Origin: Xiphias gladius
Taxonomy: Eukaryota; Chordata; Actinopteri; Istiophoriformes; Xiphiidae
NCBI RefSeq assembly: GCF_016859285.1
Contig: NC_053415.1
Location: forward strand, 25,300,001 to 25,364,000
Direction of reading: 5' to 3'
Length of the DNA stretch: 64,000 bases
Shown: positions 1 to 13,613 of the stretch, in pieces
Layout of the letters: the number at the start of each line of letters is the position of its first letter
Numbering within the stretch: the first letter of the stretch is position 1
Made by a program: the position numbers and the translations under genes
Notes under the pieces: generated by a model
The model's database searches: none
Told to the model about the DNA's origin: nothing
What the model saw: the letters and a program-made list of their open reading frames with translations, nothing else

Positions 1-2484
1 AGAGAACTATAAAAACCCCGGTATTATCTTGTATTACAAGGGGGACATCTGTTGAACCCATGAGGCATTGGTCAAGAGAGATCCAAGCATAGAAAACCTT
101 GACTTTTTCCTCACAAGATGGAAAATCTCCAGCATGTATCAAAGAAATACTGCCTCTATTCAGGTTTGACTGCGTGCCCAGGGTCTGCCATTTATCTGCC
201 TCTTCTAGTGCCTCCTCAACTCAAACACAGCACACTCTCACTGGGATCTCAATTACTGTGACGCAACTGGGCTCTCTAAACAAACCGCACTGTGCTGCTC
301 CGGAGCAAAATTCAGTTTATATTTCCAAGAATAGATGCAGTAACGGGCATGTAGTACAAATCTGGTGACGTTTAAGAGAAGCGCAGATGCCCAAAGTTAC
401 ATAAAAACGCCAAGGAACCGTGGGGCTGAGATGAAAGGCTGAAGAAAGGAAAACACACCAGTTCTTCCCAGATATGTCTGTTTTCCACTCCGCAAGAGCT
501 ATCAATAGCCCTCGCTTTGGGAACCTCTGGTTCCATTATGAGCTTGTTTTGCTGTTTTGTCTCCATGACTAGTTCCCTTCAAAGAGATTGCTACAGCGAG
601 CTAATTTCCAAAAATATACACACACTGTACCGGAAGGACTGACAGGACAGCTTAGGTCTCCTGGTTCAAGCCTAATTTCCTGAGGATTGTCCCCTTGTCC
701 CTGTCCAAGGGTCTTCCCCTTGGACAGGGCCATAGACAGAAGCATAGTCAGAAGTCCTCCGATGCCACCTACCTATATAAATACTTGGATTATTTCAGTG
801 CTTTTTAACATTTAATTGTTCGGTTAAACTGTATATTATACAAGCATGCATAAATAGTTCATACTGGTCATTAGTCTATACATCTCTATATGTACTTCAG
901 CTACTGTTTGCACTATCTTGTTAGATGCCAAACTGCATTTTTTTTTTTTTTTTTTTTTTTACTGGCACTTACTGTATGAGACAATAATGAAGTTTAATCT
1001 GATCTAGACTAATATTTTGTTGTTGTTTGTTTTTTCAAACTAGAGGATAATCTTATTGTTGTTTCAAAGACTTCTCCACACTGCTAAAAAAAACCTCTAG
1101 GCCTCTAAACCTGCATTCACTGATTTTTTTGGCCACTTGGGGAAAGCACAGCTAACTATCAAGATTGACAGATTATCACCTTAAAAAGTTGATATGGGGT
1201 GAATGTGATCTGCTTTTTACACATCCATCAGTGACAGAGCAACGTGATCATTCATCTGGAGCGGTGTTTGTCTCCACCTGATGAATCTTGAGTCCATGAT
1301 TCCCTCTCTTTTAGCTCTTCTTTTGGTCTCCACCACCTCCTGGGAAAAATCCGGCTCCACTATGTTCACCAGCTGGTCTCTAATGGCGTACTCACGTAAA
1401 AACCTTTTGTGCACGCCTCCTCATTATAATGTGCGTGGTATGTTGGGATGGCTCTGCCTGGGTGTCCGCGGTGCGCCAAACGGAGCAGGGGTGTGCCAGA
1501 AGTTCAAATCCGTTGAATTTTGAGCCGTACTCTGACCTTTGTTGGCGCAGCCGATCGCAGTTGACTACTGCTACTTCTTTGTGAGTTCATCAATGTGAGC
1601 GACCCCTTGCCCACTACACAGATTCAACTGAGCTATTGTTAATATAAAAATGCTGATTAGTGCAGCTTTAAAAGTAAAGTAAGACCGGAATCAACAGTAT
1701 TGAGGATATGACCATGGTGTGCTCAGTGGAAGTATGGGGGCAACAAAGAGACCTCTTCCACTGCTCTGCAACACACCAAATCTGAACATGATGCTGTCCA
1801 CATTAGGATGACAATTTTACCTTCCTGTCACAATGGTATTTGCATTTGCTCGTAACGTTTGAACCAAGTGTTAAAAGGGTGAGAGCGGAGGAGTAGATGG
1901 GAGGTGAGAGGTGTGAGATGCTGAAGAGTTTGTTGTGGCAACCCAGGGAGGAAACAGTGGCAGCCATCATTAGTAGCTCTGCAGCCTATGACTGTTAACA
2001 TTCCCCTCCACCATTACTACACGACAGGCTGAGGCTCGAGTTCACCGCCTGGTCAGGCCAAACAACGTGTGCTACAGCTCGCGTCTCACGTAAATTTAAA
2101 CTGCGCTCAACACAGCAGTTCTCAGTTCATTTAAGTTCGTGTCTTTTCTGCCGGGTAACATACAGCGATCGAAAATCACGCTGAATAAGTAATAGGTAAA
2201 AGGAGTCACTATGACGCCCAAGCTATTTGTGTGAATTTCAAACCTCTCGGTTTTTTCGACCGAGCTGTGGGAGGCTTTTCTCTGCATGTGCGAAGCAAAC
2301 AGAAGCTGTTTTACTGCCATCCGCTCGTCTCTTCATTAGAATGCAGCGCCAGCCTGCAGCTGCACGCAGAGCGGAGAGAGAGGAATGATGAAACCAGGGC
2401 TAAAAATAGCTGCCTCCCAGGATCCCCCCTCATACGGCACTGTAAACACTCGGAGAGCCAGCGACAGGCAGCACCAGCCTAGGC

Positions 2485-2486
<2 letters not shown>

Positions 2487-2545
<59 letters not shown>

Positions 2546-2580
2546 TGTGTCTGTGTGTGTGTGTGTGTCTGTGTGCGTGC
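2487..2580. repeat. GT microsatellite, about 94 bp
   Basis: This is a run of GT dinucleotides, interrupted by single C substitutions towards its right end. Apparent cysteine/valine-rich reading frames across it are products of the repeat and are not genes. Confidence 0.95.
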
Positions 2581-5500
2581 GCATACATAGCTTAGGCGCT
2601 GGTGTGTGTTGGACACACTGCAGTCCTCCTCGCCCTCCCCTCCACATCATAAACCAGTGTTTGGTTTGGCAAGCACGCATCATCGAGCTGCTGTACAATT
2701 AAAGCCATCTGTGGGGTTTTTACTTGAACAACTCTGGGGAACGTTACTGCCTCACAGCTTTGCAGCAAACACAAAACAGTCACCTTGATTAATTAAAGCT
2801 AAACCTACACTCACATTATGAAAGTACAAACTGCCGTCAGGTAAATAAAAAAAAAACAAAAACGACATTACGCAAGCATGACCACACGCAGCGTGTAATC
2901 ATTGTGTAAGGAGACGGCCACCTTTATCACGAGGTCTGTTATTACTCTGCAGGGTTCCCACTCTTTACACACTATAAGTAAACAGTTTTAAAGTCTGTAC
3001 ACAAATACAGCGGGCACATGCTTATCCTAGCTGCTCACAGTAAATTAGGCAGCATCATAAAAACAAGCTGTTGTTTTGGTGTAAAGAGGATTTTTTTCCT
3101 CTGACACAGAAAGACTCGTGTCTTCCAGTTTAAATCTAACTCGCATCAAAAAGGTGCAACAGAGCTATAAATAGAGTTCACATGTGATGTGCTGCTGTGA
3201 GTGTAACATTACATTAAACACCTTAGTTTATTCTGAGTGTTCTCACACAAGTCCAGACACTGGGATGGTGGGGGCATGTCTGAATCTGGAAGATGACGTC
3301 AACAATGCAAACGACCTCAAATATCCCCCCGCACAAAAACAAATCCACGTGACTGAGGAGGACAACACGTGCGCCGCAGCCTGGAAATGACAGAGGAGCC
3401 CCTCTGGAGATGTAAACTGTGTGCTCGAGCCAGATGAGCTTTTAACAACCCGAACCAAAAATACAGCGTCACCGGCATCCAACCCAACAGCTAGCTGAAG
3501 GCGAAGATCGTTAGTGCTGAATGCAAATTTAGAGTTATCGATAGCTCCGATCGATGAGGCCGATACACCCGAGGAATGAAAAGGGTGTTACACGTTTTAT
3601 CTGCTCTAGATCGATTCAACAAGACAACACAGTGAATAACAAAAAAACCAAACAAAAAAAGGGTGTACTTCACTTCCTCTGTGTGTGTAACCGAAGATTA
3701 CCGCCAACCATCACTTTGGAGCTCCAAACATTTTGTTCTAAAAAGGTGTATATGAGTTTTAAAATATTGAAATGTACATAGTTTAAAGTCTCGATGTACT
3801 CTGGAGTTAAAGCATAGAAAAAATAAACAGTTTAGGAAAAAAAAGAAAAGGAACCATGGCATCTTTTTGATCAAGTAAATTTAGTCTAGATTTTTGAGTC
3901 ATTCAGCAGCCATTCATTTTTTTTTTCTTCCCAATAATAGAAAGCATAAGTTGATCCCAACACTCTCGCAGAAGTTGACACAAATGCAGGCTGCTTTGCT
4001 TTCGGCCTTCTGTCCGGCCCGTCCGGAGACTGGTCCTCCACCCTTTTAAGCCTAATGGCTTAATTAATTTCCATTGCTACACGGAAGCTGTCAGCGGCCG
4101 TCTCTCCAGATGTCAGCAGAAATGTGCTTGTGTCATTAATGGCAAATCCAGGGTCGGGGAGCCGAAGGCATGACGTCACGTCCGCACTAACCTTTATAGA
4201 ACTAGCCTCTGTAACTCAACTCATTCCGCATTTCTCTCTCAGTCTTTCTGAGAAAATTGAAGTGTGTTCCTGGAGTTTAGGCTCCATAGACAAACCAGCT
4301 CCACTACAGCAGTTGTTATAAGAAACTGAAACCTCCATCATTTTTAACAAAGTTAAACAATGATTACTTTGTAAGTACAGAACAAAACTACAGCTCCCAC
4401 GAAAAAAAAAAAAAAAACGACGAAACTCACCAATGCTCTCCTCCAAAGTCATTTTTTCTGCTGTTCTTAAAAAAGCATCTGAACTAACCACAAACCCTCG
4501 ATTCCCTTGAATCCCTTGGACTTTTCTACGTCCACCCCATGAGCGATATTAGATCATTTATTAAAAAAAAACAAAAAAACAAAAAACCTTATGTAAACAT
4601 ATGAAGTGAGCCATACGACATACGACATCTGTTGAGAAAGCCTCTGTTTCGCGGCTGGATTCTCAGTTAATGGCGTAGTTTTATATGTCACATCAGCTCT
4701 ATAAGTTATTGACATGGTCCAAATCAGCTTTATACTTCTTCACTTACGGAAAGGAACTCTGAAACTATGACTTCAAAATGATCACAATTACATTGAGAGG
4801 TTGTTAGAATTACTGATCGTACTAAGGTACTAAATTGTCTTATTGTACAACTGGAAATACAGGCTCTGAACAATCAACAATTCAAACGTTACTTGTAGTC
4901 GGACCATCGCTTGGTATGATCATTCTCAGTCAGGTTCTGCCAACTGACTAAGCCTCGCCAAGCTGCAGCTTGCTAGCTAAATAAGCTAAACGTAAGTTCC
5001 GTTACTTGGTTGGAAACAGCCTCCCGTTCTCTTTGCTGACGTTTTAATGTTAAGTCGAACTGTAAAGCGAGAAGGCCTCGAATATGCACTAAAAAAAAGC
5101 TGAGCTAAAGCTATGTGTCCCGGGCGAAATCATCCACACCAGTCGATGATCCATGTAGAAGAAAACAGCATTGTGCTTGATTTACAGTGTAGAGCTAATT
5201 AGTCCTAGTACGACAAACAAAACAAAGAAATGTAGGATCAACCTGCTGTTTCTCTCTAACATAACCCGGTTTGGCCGCTTAGCTTAGATAGTTGTAACAC
5301 GTTACAGGCGAAAAGGCTTCTAGGGTGTATTTGGCAGACGCCGTGCTAACGTGGGTAACGCTGGATGGAGTTGTTGGAGTATGAACTTCCCCAAATCCAA
5401 TGAAGAGCAGGACAGCGCTGCTAACGTTAGCCTAAATTTTGATAGCATCCAGGACCAGCTTCTACACAGTGGATACCAATCTTGAACGTGTTCTTTTTTT

Positions 5501-8500
5501 TTTCTTCTTTTTTTTTTTAAACATAACATTAAAGTTCCCAAACTAATGTAATGCGACGCCAACGATTGCTGCTTATGTTAGAGCTGATAAACAATCCATT
5601 AATTTCACTTTTGCTCTTCCATTTTTGGTTCTGGAAAGCCAAAAAAAAAAAAAAAGACCCGCCAAGCATTTTAAATGTCTCGCAAAAGCCCCATTTACAC
5701 AGACTGGAGAAATCCAAAGTTCAACGGGCCTTATAGCAAACGGTCACGGTCACATTTAATATGGAAAAACTCGCCTGTTGTTGGGCTCCACAAAATGCAG
5801 CCTTCTTTACGTCCTGGTTACCGGCTCAGTTTGCTTTGTATCCAGCTCTGGCTGATATTCATGCCGGAAAGAAATTTCATTTTTCTTCCTCACTTGCAGC
5901 AAGTTCCTTGGAATTGTTATGGTGAAAAATGTATACAAATGAACGAGCTTTATCCTGCGACGGTTAGTGACGGACATATTCTCTCTGTGATCGAAAGTTT
6001 GGACCGGCTGGGAAGCCAACGGGAGTTATTTATTTGCAGGGGCTGACAGCAAGATCAGAAACACAAGCAAAGGCCCTGCACGCCCGCTCTGCAACCACAC
6101 AGGTGATTTCACTTAGTTTGCCTGATCGGACGTCTTCTCGGGACTGCGTGGGCATGTACACGCTGCTGGTCCGACATCTCTGCAATCAGCAGGGACAACT
6201 TAAAAACACCCTTAGGGCTGCCGGGCAGCCATCTATCTGCACATTCACAAGTGTTGTTTAATTTTTTTTAGTTAATGATGTTGATTGTACCAGTGGGTGG
6301 TGCAGGTAGGCAGGCATAAAATCACTTTAAATACCGACTGATCACAAAACGATTCTTAAAAATGTCGGTGATACCTTGAAGCTCATGTACTTTAAACAGG
6401 CAATGAAAGCTATTTATGTAGTAAAGGTGAACACAAAGTTAGTGAGAGAGCTGCCGTCCATCCGGTCGTCCTTCCCCGCATTGGCGCACTCACCCAAAAG
6501 GATGGTCTCGCTTTCCCAAAAGATGCTCTTCTTCTTTTTGTGCAGGGGCTGCATGTCTGCGCAATAACACAGCCTTCATGTTTTCAGATCACAGAGAAAC
6601 TGGGGGAGATGGGTTTCCATGGCAATGCTGTTTTCTTTTTTCCTTCTCCCCAGCTTGACGTCACATCAGGCTCCCTGGTAAACCTTTTAGCGCAAAGGTG
6701 CCTGTGCACAGGCAAGAGCAGGAGAGGGACGAAAAAAAATGGGTGAGACCGCAAGGATCCATATTCACCGTGAAAGTGGCGGGTGGAGCGTGAGTCATCT
6801 ATTGACTGGGGAGGGGGTACCTCATGTTTCTTCGCACTGGCTTGCCCGGTACTACCACAGCACGTCTTACATTTCTCCCATCTGTCATGTGTTTTATATA
6901 ACTACTATGATAAAATAATTTCCTTTATCTCTGCAAGGGAATTAATTCATCCTCAACAAAATCCATTTTCACTATCATCCAGCGGTTTTGCAGAATGGAT
7001 CTGGCAGGATATCTTCCCCGGCAGAGAGAAAATGACCCACAGCGGCCTTTTTTTTTTTTTTTTTAAACTGATGATCCCTTTGTGAGGCACTTCAATCAGC
7101 TTTGTAGAGGTGGTTTGGCTTTATAAACTAAGCCTCAGCCTAGTTTAACACTCCGTGTGCAATGCCGCCATCTTGTGGGTTCCTGCGAAGCCTGTACCGG
7201 TGGATCGATGGTGAGTCTGACAGGGATGCGGACAAACTTGAGCAGAAGAAAACACACACATCAAATACTCTAAAAAATACAACTAAAAAAATGAACTTAA
7301 CTTAGAAGCCCCGGTATTAGACTTTAAGGCTTTGTGGTATTTTAGCCCTGTTATTAAGGCACTTTACACGGTTTCCCCATCTGGATCTTTGGTAGAGTTT
7401 ATGACTGTTTTTATAACAGGATCATATTGAGCATTATTATTATCATTATCAATAATATAAGGAATAGTAGTGGGGGTAGTATTAAGATGTCTAACACTAC
7501 ATTACATTGCATTATATGTCTTTTATTACCACTAGATGATATTACATTACCTCTACAAAAGCAGCGATTAAAAGCATGAACTAAATCACTTTTAAGTCAC
7601 GGAGGCAGTGGGTGAAATGAATGCGTACAGGTAATTATAGGTTTGGATATTCACACAGATTTGGAAGAGTATGTTTAAGTATGTACACATTTATGTGTCC
7701 CGTCTTTCCTGATGCATCAATGTAATGCTTGGTGGGTTCCACTGTACCACGGACACCTATTCATTTATTTTGACCTGCTCCGCTCTATTATAACGGTTAT
7801 TATTAGTTCTCACTATCACACCGATAACAGTTAGAACATGAACTGGGAGTTTACGAACCCAGAATGGACACACTGGCCAGTTTCTCACGAATGGGAAAGT
7901 GGTCTCAGACTTTTGAACCCCCCCGGAAGTATTGTATTTTATATTATATTTTATATTATTTATTTTATATTTTATGGCTATATTCTGTGATATTTTTATA
8001 TGATATCACGGTATATCTATGTATATTTATATTATGTATAGCATGGATACCTGCTTACATCAGTAGCACTAACAAATCACCACACTACTTCAACTGGGAT
8101 TTTAGAATTGCACTACAGGATTATTATTTCATTTCATTGTTATTTTATTATTTCAATATTTTTGCACTGGCACAAATATTGGCTCAATTCATTTATATAG
8201 TCTGAGTTATTTTAATGTTTAGTAAGTAATTTCTCCAATTTCTTATTTGACTTTATTTTATTCACTCCAACAGTCTAATCTGTTTTCTGACGCCTATGAA
8301 TGAAGTTTTACCTTAATATCTTAATTTCTGACTCTTAGCTTTATTCCTGCCGTGTTCATGCCGTCACATCAGAGTCAATACTCTCCTAATATTGATTAAA
8401 TAGGAATAAGAATAAAAATGATAAGGAGAAGGAGACAGATGCACGGGGGGGGGTCGTGTCATAACATCCCAAATCTGGCTCATTATTGGCTACAGCGTGG

Positions 8501-10239
8501 CGTGATGCTTTCCCGGCATAGCCCTTGGGTCCAAATTAAGGTCCCAGCGGGTCCGTATGTGTGCCCGGTGCACGCTGGAAAGGTGTGAACAAAGGCGCGC
8601 GTGCTCATCCGAGTGGCAGGTGTGCCAAGGAGGCTGTGAGGATATTGGCTGACAGGGGGTGTCACGGGCAGAAGGCCACATCGCAGGGACACGACCTCTC
8701 TGCAGTGGGTCCCCCTCGGAGGACAAGAGGGTGACGAGAGACCGAAAGCAAATTTATCTACTGGCCCCGGCAGTAACACGCTCTGGACGAAAAGGCTGGT
8801 CATCTCCACTCAGAAATGTGTGTCTGGGACCTGATGGTGCAGTTTAAAAATAGAACTATTGGCGTGATTTTGCTCGTGTTGCTTCTCATATTTAAATTTC
8901 TAAAAGGGCTTTTTCTGCTCATTGGGTGGATCAGTTCAGTTCACATTTAGTTTTATGGTTTTCTCTGCCACCTGGAAACTACTTTGCGAGGTGCTTTCAG
9001 ACATGAGCTAAAACTCTACTGCAGTATTATCAGAAATGTCCTAGTGAGAGATTAAACAAGGAAAGGCTGACTTTACATGGCGCCATCGCACTTTTCTATT
9101 TTTAAAATGATACTGCCATGTTCGAAACGCCATAAAGCGAGGGGTCGATACAAATGCAATAGAATCAGCCTCGTTTTAAGCTTTGTGAGGGTGCGGAGGC
9201 GTTTATTTTTGGGTGTATTTTTGAAGCCAGAAAGTGTGTTTCGTATCACTTCAACCAATTTCCCTCTTAAGGTCTCTTAATGGCTTCAGATTTGGTTTTA
9301 CTGTACTATTCCAGAATAACAAGGGATGTCTGAAAATGACATTTGGATACTTGAATAGTTGTGGACAAGATTTACAATGGATGACATACATATTATTTTT
9401 TAAATTCTGTTACAAAATCCATTGATTAGAATTATTACGGCGGCATGTATGATGACTCATAAAACAGTAACAGCATCGTAGTCAATGAATAACTCGAGGA
9501 AACCGGATCCTCTTAATGCTCCGGATGCTGTAGAGGGTGACACAACAGCATCATCACCGAATAAATAACGCAGGCAAAAACTGATGAGGTTCAACAAACT
9601 CGGACACAAAGTAACTTTTACTCACGTTTTACTCCGGTCAAACCGTGTCGCTAAACTTTCTGAGTTGAAGGAGTGAAGGGGTCAACACCAAGAATGTGAA
9701 TTCATACATCGTTCATCATCTTTGTTTACTTTTCAGGAACATCTTAAACACACCTTGGTGACTTTCGAATTATAGTGTTGGACATTCCTTTTTTTTGTAG
9801 TAGTAGTAGACTTTTCTTCCCCTTATTGTTTTTGTTTAGTGTAAATCTGTTTCTCTTTACATGAGCTCTTCACTTCCTTCCTCTCCTGCACAGGCTCTTG
9901 TTTGCCTTGGATTCATTCGTGTCACAGTCACCCAGGTAGAAGTGTGTTTCGTGCGCTGCGTGCGTCGGCGTCTTGGTGTGCGCGTCATATATTTTTTATA
10001 TTTTCGTCTGGCCCATTGTAGAAGAGTGGGAGTAACCCCCTCGTGTCGCCTGCATCGCTACAACACTGTGAAAAGATGGGACACAACCGGGCATGAGAGC
10101 TAATTTTGCTCATAGGAAACAGGATACAGTAATCGGTTTAGCCTCGCTTAAAGAAGGGTCCACTGTATAGCATTAACATGAAAGCAAACGTTGACTATCT
10201 TGAAGTAAGGGTCGGGTTACGCTACGAGGGGTTAGATTG

Positions 10240-11480
10240 TAAACCAGGTGTGTTCATACCTGATGCAAGCGGCCGCGCGACGGTGGAGGCGAAAAAGGCC
10301 GGCCGTCAAAGAGACGCAGCATCGTCGGAAAATGGGGCTAACGACGCACGTTTTCAGACGGTCTCCCCTGGAAGACGTGTTACGACAGAAACAGCTGTGT
10401 CACAGAGAGCTACAGAGACAGGAGCTCACATCCTGGCTCCTTCCTCACTTTGTCATCTACATCAAGAAGCGGATGTTGTGAAAGATTTACTCCTCAGATT
10501 TCCTGTGTTTTTTACATTTTTCTCTTTTCTCATAACATTGTCACTCAGATGACTCTAATATGTACTTTAAAGTTTGGGGGGGGGGTTGTGCTGCTACCCT
10601 TTTTTTAACCCCCTAACTTACATTTTGACAACCTCTGTGTCTCCAGGCCCGAGACGCAGAGGCGACAACCTGCTGTGATGACTTGTCTGTTGCGAGGTCT
10701 AAAAGGACCGTGGGACACGGGGCCAGAGAGAGATGCTCTCTACTCTCTCCTTGTGCCTGTGTAACAGGATCTGCAGCATTTGGAGTTGCCTTGTGTACAG
10801 TTACGCTTTGGGGGGGTTTTTTTAGATCATTTTCTCGACAGTGTGAATGTCGGGTGGTCGGTTTCAGAAAGTTACCGAAATGCTCGGACACAAACCCTCC
10901 GACCGTCGCTGTCCGACCGTCCGACAGGGACTTCTGGTAGCTTAACCTGATGAGACTCCAACATTACTTACAAACCTCGATTCTTAATCGAAACGGCCGG
11001 CAACGTTAAGAACAGCGTGCCGTTCTACTGCAGACCAAAGACGTTTGACGTGATTCGTGGCTGCCGTCTTCCTGAGTCAGCTTCAGGAGAAACCGTGTGC
11101 TTCCAACAGGCCAGGGCGTCATATCGCAGCCTTTCATCATCAGCCGCCCGCTGGGCATCAGCAATCATCACTTATTGAACGATCTATTAGGAGTCTTGCT
11201 GGGAGACATTGTCAGGAAAACCGCTTACACCGTGGTGGGTGTTACTCCCATGAAAAATGCAACAGGACTGTGCAGTCTGCCGCCGAACGCGGTTTCCTGC
11301 TGGGAGCGGGTAGTGGCGATGGTCGCTTACCAAGAGCTTCGGCCGTCGTTGCGTTTACGAGACAAGAGGCTGGAACTCGTCCTCCGAGCGGCGCTACGTC
11401 TTCATCCTCCCCTGCCGGACTGGGGGCAGACTTGACGCTACAGTGACTCGCTATCGCGAAGTGGTATCACGAGACGGGAC
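10240..11480. other. CpG-rich patch without a recognised gene
   Basis: CpG dinucleotides are visibly denser here than in the AT-rich surroundings. There is a GCGGCCGCGCGACGG cluster at about 10,270, repeated GACCGTC motifs near 10,900 and a dense stretch at 11,280-11,480. Open frames of 112 and 129 codons overlap at 11.06-11.45 kb, but they resemble no family I know and lie in different frames of the same DNA. The right end runs into sequence that looks like an old transposon. It could be a CpG island of an unseen transcript or a GC-rich repeat. Confidence 0.35.
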
Positions 11481-12311
11481 GGGGCTAACCGGTTAGCGTG
11501 CTAACTTCAGCAGAAGGAAAGAAGTGATGGAAATAGAAGCAAAACAAAAGTTAACACTGGCGTTGCCTTTCACCGCTGGAGACGGCTCCTGGCGAGTGAA
11601 GGACTGAAGTTTGACGTTGAACTCGCAACGTTTCCTCTAGAACAGCTGTAAATGCTAAAGTTGGCTATGGAGCGATAGCAAAAAAAACTTACATATAGCA
11701 CCTTTAACTTTAGCTGTCTGAGTGTTTTTAATCAATTTTAAAATACGCTTTCTCTCTGCTATTTTTAACCCTGTTCAATATAGTTGACTCTGTCTTGTCT
11801 CTCTGCCTCTGTCTCGCCTCCCTCTCACGCTCTCTTTGGTGCATTAAGTCCATCTCCCTTCCCTCTCTTCTGTCCATTGTTGCCATACAAGGTAACTCTT
11901 GCAGCCAGAAACTACATTCTTTCCCCGGGATTAACATAGTTCCTCTCAGCAACAGAGACAAATTGTATCCACACGAGTTATAAATAACTGAGCTGGAGGA
12001 AACGTGGGGCTTGAGGGAAGACGTCCAACAGCAGAAATGTTTTAGGACTGAAGCGGCTGTAATGTTAAAGGAGGTTTTTTTGGGGGGTAATGCACATTAC
12101 AAAAGATGATAAAAAAGGGTACAGATTGTATTGTAGACTGGAAGACAAATCTATAAATCTGGTTTTGGATTTTTGAAATGGTTTCAGGGTAAAAACAAGA
12201 CTACGGGAGGGAGTCAGGTAAGGACAACTGGTAGGAAAAACCTCAGTCCTGACTTTAATGCTGAACTCAAGTCTTAACCTGAATGTAACCTATAAACTAC
12301 TACTAAACACA

Positions 12312-12364
12312 TGTGTGTGTGTGTGTGTGTGTGTTCTGTATATCAACACACACACACACACACA
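12312..12364. repeat. TG run and CA run as an inverted pair
   Basis: About 24 nt of TG repeats are followed by an 11-12 nt spacer and about 20 nt of CA repeats. The two halves are complementary and could fold into a hairpin. Confidence 0.9.
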
Positions 12365-12588
12365 AAAACAATCATTGCAAAAACCCTACCTCCCATCCCA
12401 GACACCACAACATTGTCGTTATTCTATTAACACGTGATTTACTGAAGCAACACAGTAAGAGTCAAGGAGACTAAATTACACTTTGACTTCAAGGCTCCTT
12501 CTTTAATCCTCTTAACAGTGAACCTGAATCCTTTAAATGAACTGTCCTTAGTGTCGTCAGCTCTGGACAATTTTTCTCAGTTATACAG

Positions 12589-13055
12589 TGTAAAATACTT
12601 AACATTTAATAACATAACACGTGGAAAAGGGTCATTTTGGTTAATGAGTACTCTTACTTTCATTGCTTAAGTGCATTTTGCTGATCATTTTGATCAGCAT
12701 CACATTCCAGTTGCAGGACTTGTGCTTGTACGTTATTTTATTGTTACGTTTATTTAAGTAAAGGATCTGAGCACTTGCTCCTCCACTGTTAAATTCAGTG
12801 TCGAGGTACTTTCAGTGAGTATTTCCCTTTTTTTGCAACTTTATACTTCCACAACACTACATTTGAGGGAAGTATAAATACTTTTTTGTCCACTCCTTTT
12901 ATCTGGTGTTTATAATTGCTATAGTAACTTCGCAGATTAAGATTTTACGATCGGTTTATAAAATATAATGCATGGTGCTGTATGTATTAAACTACACATT
13001 ATGTAAAGAGGTTAAAATCAGCTCCATCTCGATGAAAATACTATAACAAAATAAA
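12589..13055 (-). repeat. Teleost interspersed repeat, copy 1 (AAGTACTTTTA-rich family)
   Basis: The sequence carries the hallmarks of a repeat I know from many percomorph genomes: reiterated AAGTA/TACTT words, 'gtaaaggatctgagcactt', 'cgcagattaagattttac' and 'ctccatctc' near the end. The same words occur in reverse complement at 31.5-32.05 kb, so the window holds two inverted copies. It has no coding potential and looks like a non-autonomous DNA element. The ends are approximate and the family name is not assigned. Confidence 0.65.
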
Positions 13056-13089
13056 TAAGTACACTTTTTTTTTTTTTTTTGGATATTTA

Positions 13090-13520
13090 ATTTTTGTCAC
13101 TTTTCAAGGGTGAACACCCTGCATTGACAAAAGTATGTGGACAACGTCACAGCTGCGAGGGTTCCTCTGGGAAGACTTTCCACCAGATTTTGAACCTGGC
13201 TGCAGGGATTTGCTCCCGTTCAGCCTCGAGGTCCAGCAGTGATGCCGGGTGATAAGGCCCGGCTCGGAGTCACGATCCGGTTCATGCAAAAGGTGTTCGA
13301 TAGTTCTTCCGCACCGACCTGGGGAAACCATTTCTTTAGGGAGCTGAAGAAAAGGGGGCCTCTTCCCCAAACTGCTGACACAGAGTCGGAAGAACACTAT
13401 TGTCTAAAATGTCATCGTATGATCGTTGCGGCACTAAGATCTCGACTAACTATAACTAAGGGTCCAGACCGTGACAAACTGCCCTGGACTAAAAGTTCAC
13501 AGAAATATCTGGACTGCAGC
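13090..13520 (-). mobile_element. Degraded Tc1/mariner-like transposase remnant
   Basis: The left end carries 'caaaagtatgtggacaac', like the ends of a common fish and frog Tc1-type element. The minus strand reads pieces matching the C-terminal half of Tc1-type transposases, such as WGRGPLFF, KKWFPQVGAEEL and NLVESLPRG. They are separated by divergent sequence, and I see no intact catalytic domain or second terminal repeat. It is an old, inactive DNA transposon fragment. Confidence 0.6.
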
Positions 13521-13582
13521 TCCACACATCCTCCACAAGAGGGCGCATGGTTGTTCAATGTGTTGTGTAACTCGCTCTGGAA

Positions 13583-13613
13583 CCCCCTCCCTCCCTCCCT
13601 CCCTCCCTCCCTC
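13583..13613. repeat. CCCT tandem repeat
   Basis: About seven and a half units of CCCT form a short pyrimidine-only tract. Proline/serine-rich reading frames over it are artefacts of the repeat. Confidence 0.9.

Larger units (their letters stand above)
1..12588. other. Gene-poor region, no recognised exon
   Basis: I found no coding exon here that I can recognise. Open frames are short and have no convincing splice partners or protein family. What is visible is scattered homopolymer runs (a T run near 938-960 and several A and T runs between 3.9 and 5.6 kb), a long GT microsatellite near 2.5 kb, AT-rich sequence at 7.2-8.4 kb, and a CpG-rich patch at about 10.24-11.48 kb. The patch could mark a promoter or an old GC-rich repeat. 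The stretch may hold distal regulatory DNA, but nothing in the sequence proves it. Confidence 0.5.

Noticed and set aside
1217-1414. Minus-strand 65-codon frame with a plausible-looking charged sequence
   Set aside because: No partner exons, no recognised family and no regulatory context. It may belong to an old repeat, but I could not support any call.
2336-2702. Cys/Val- and His/Thr-rich frames of 105-120 codons over the GT microsatellite
   Set aside because: They are translations of a dinucleotide repeat; the same applies to frames at 38.9, 42.4 and 54.7 kb.
11057-11446. Overlapping 129- and 112-codon plus-strand frames in the CpG-rich patch
   Set aside because: High GC content alone lengthens open frames; neither resembles a protein family or shows flanking splice signals.
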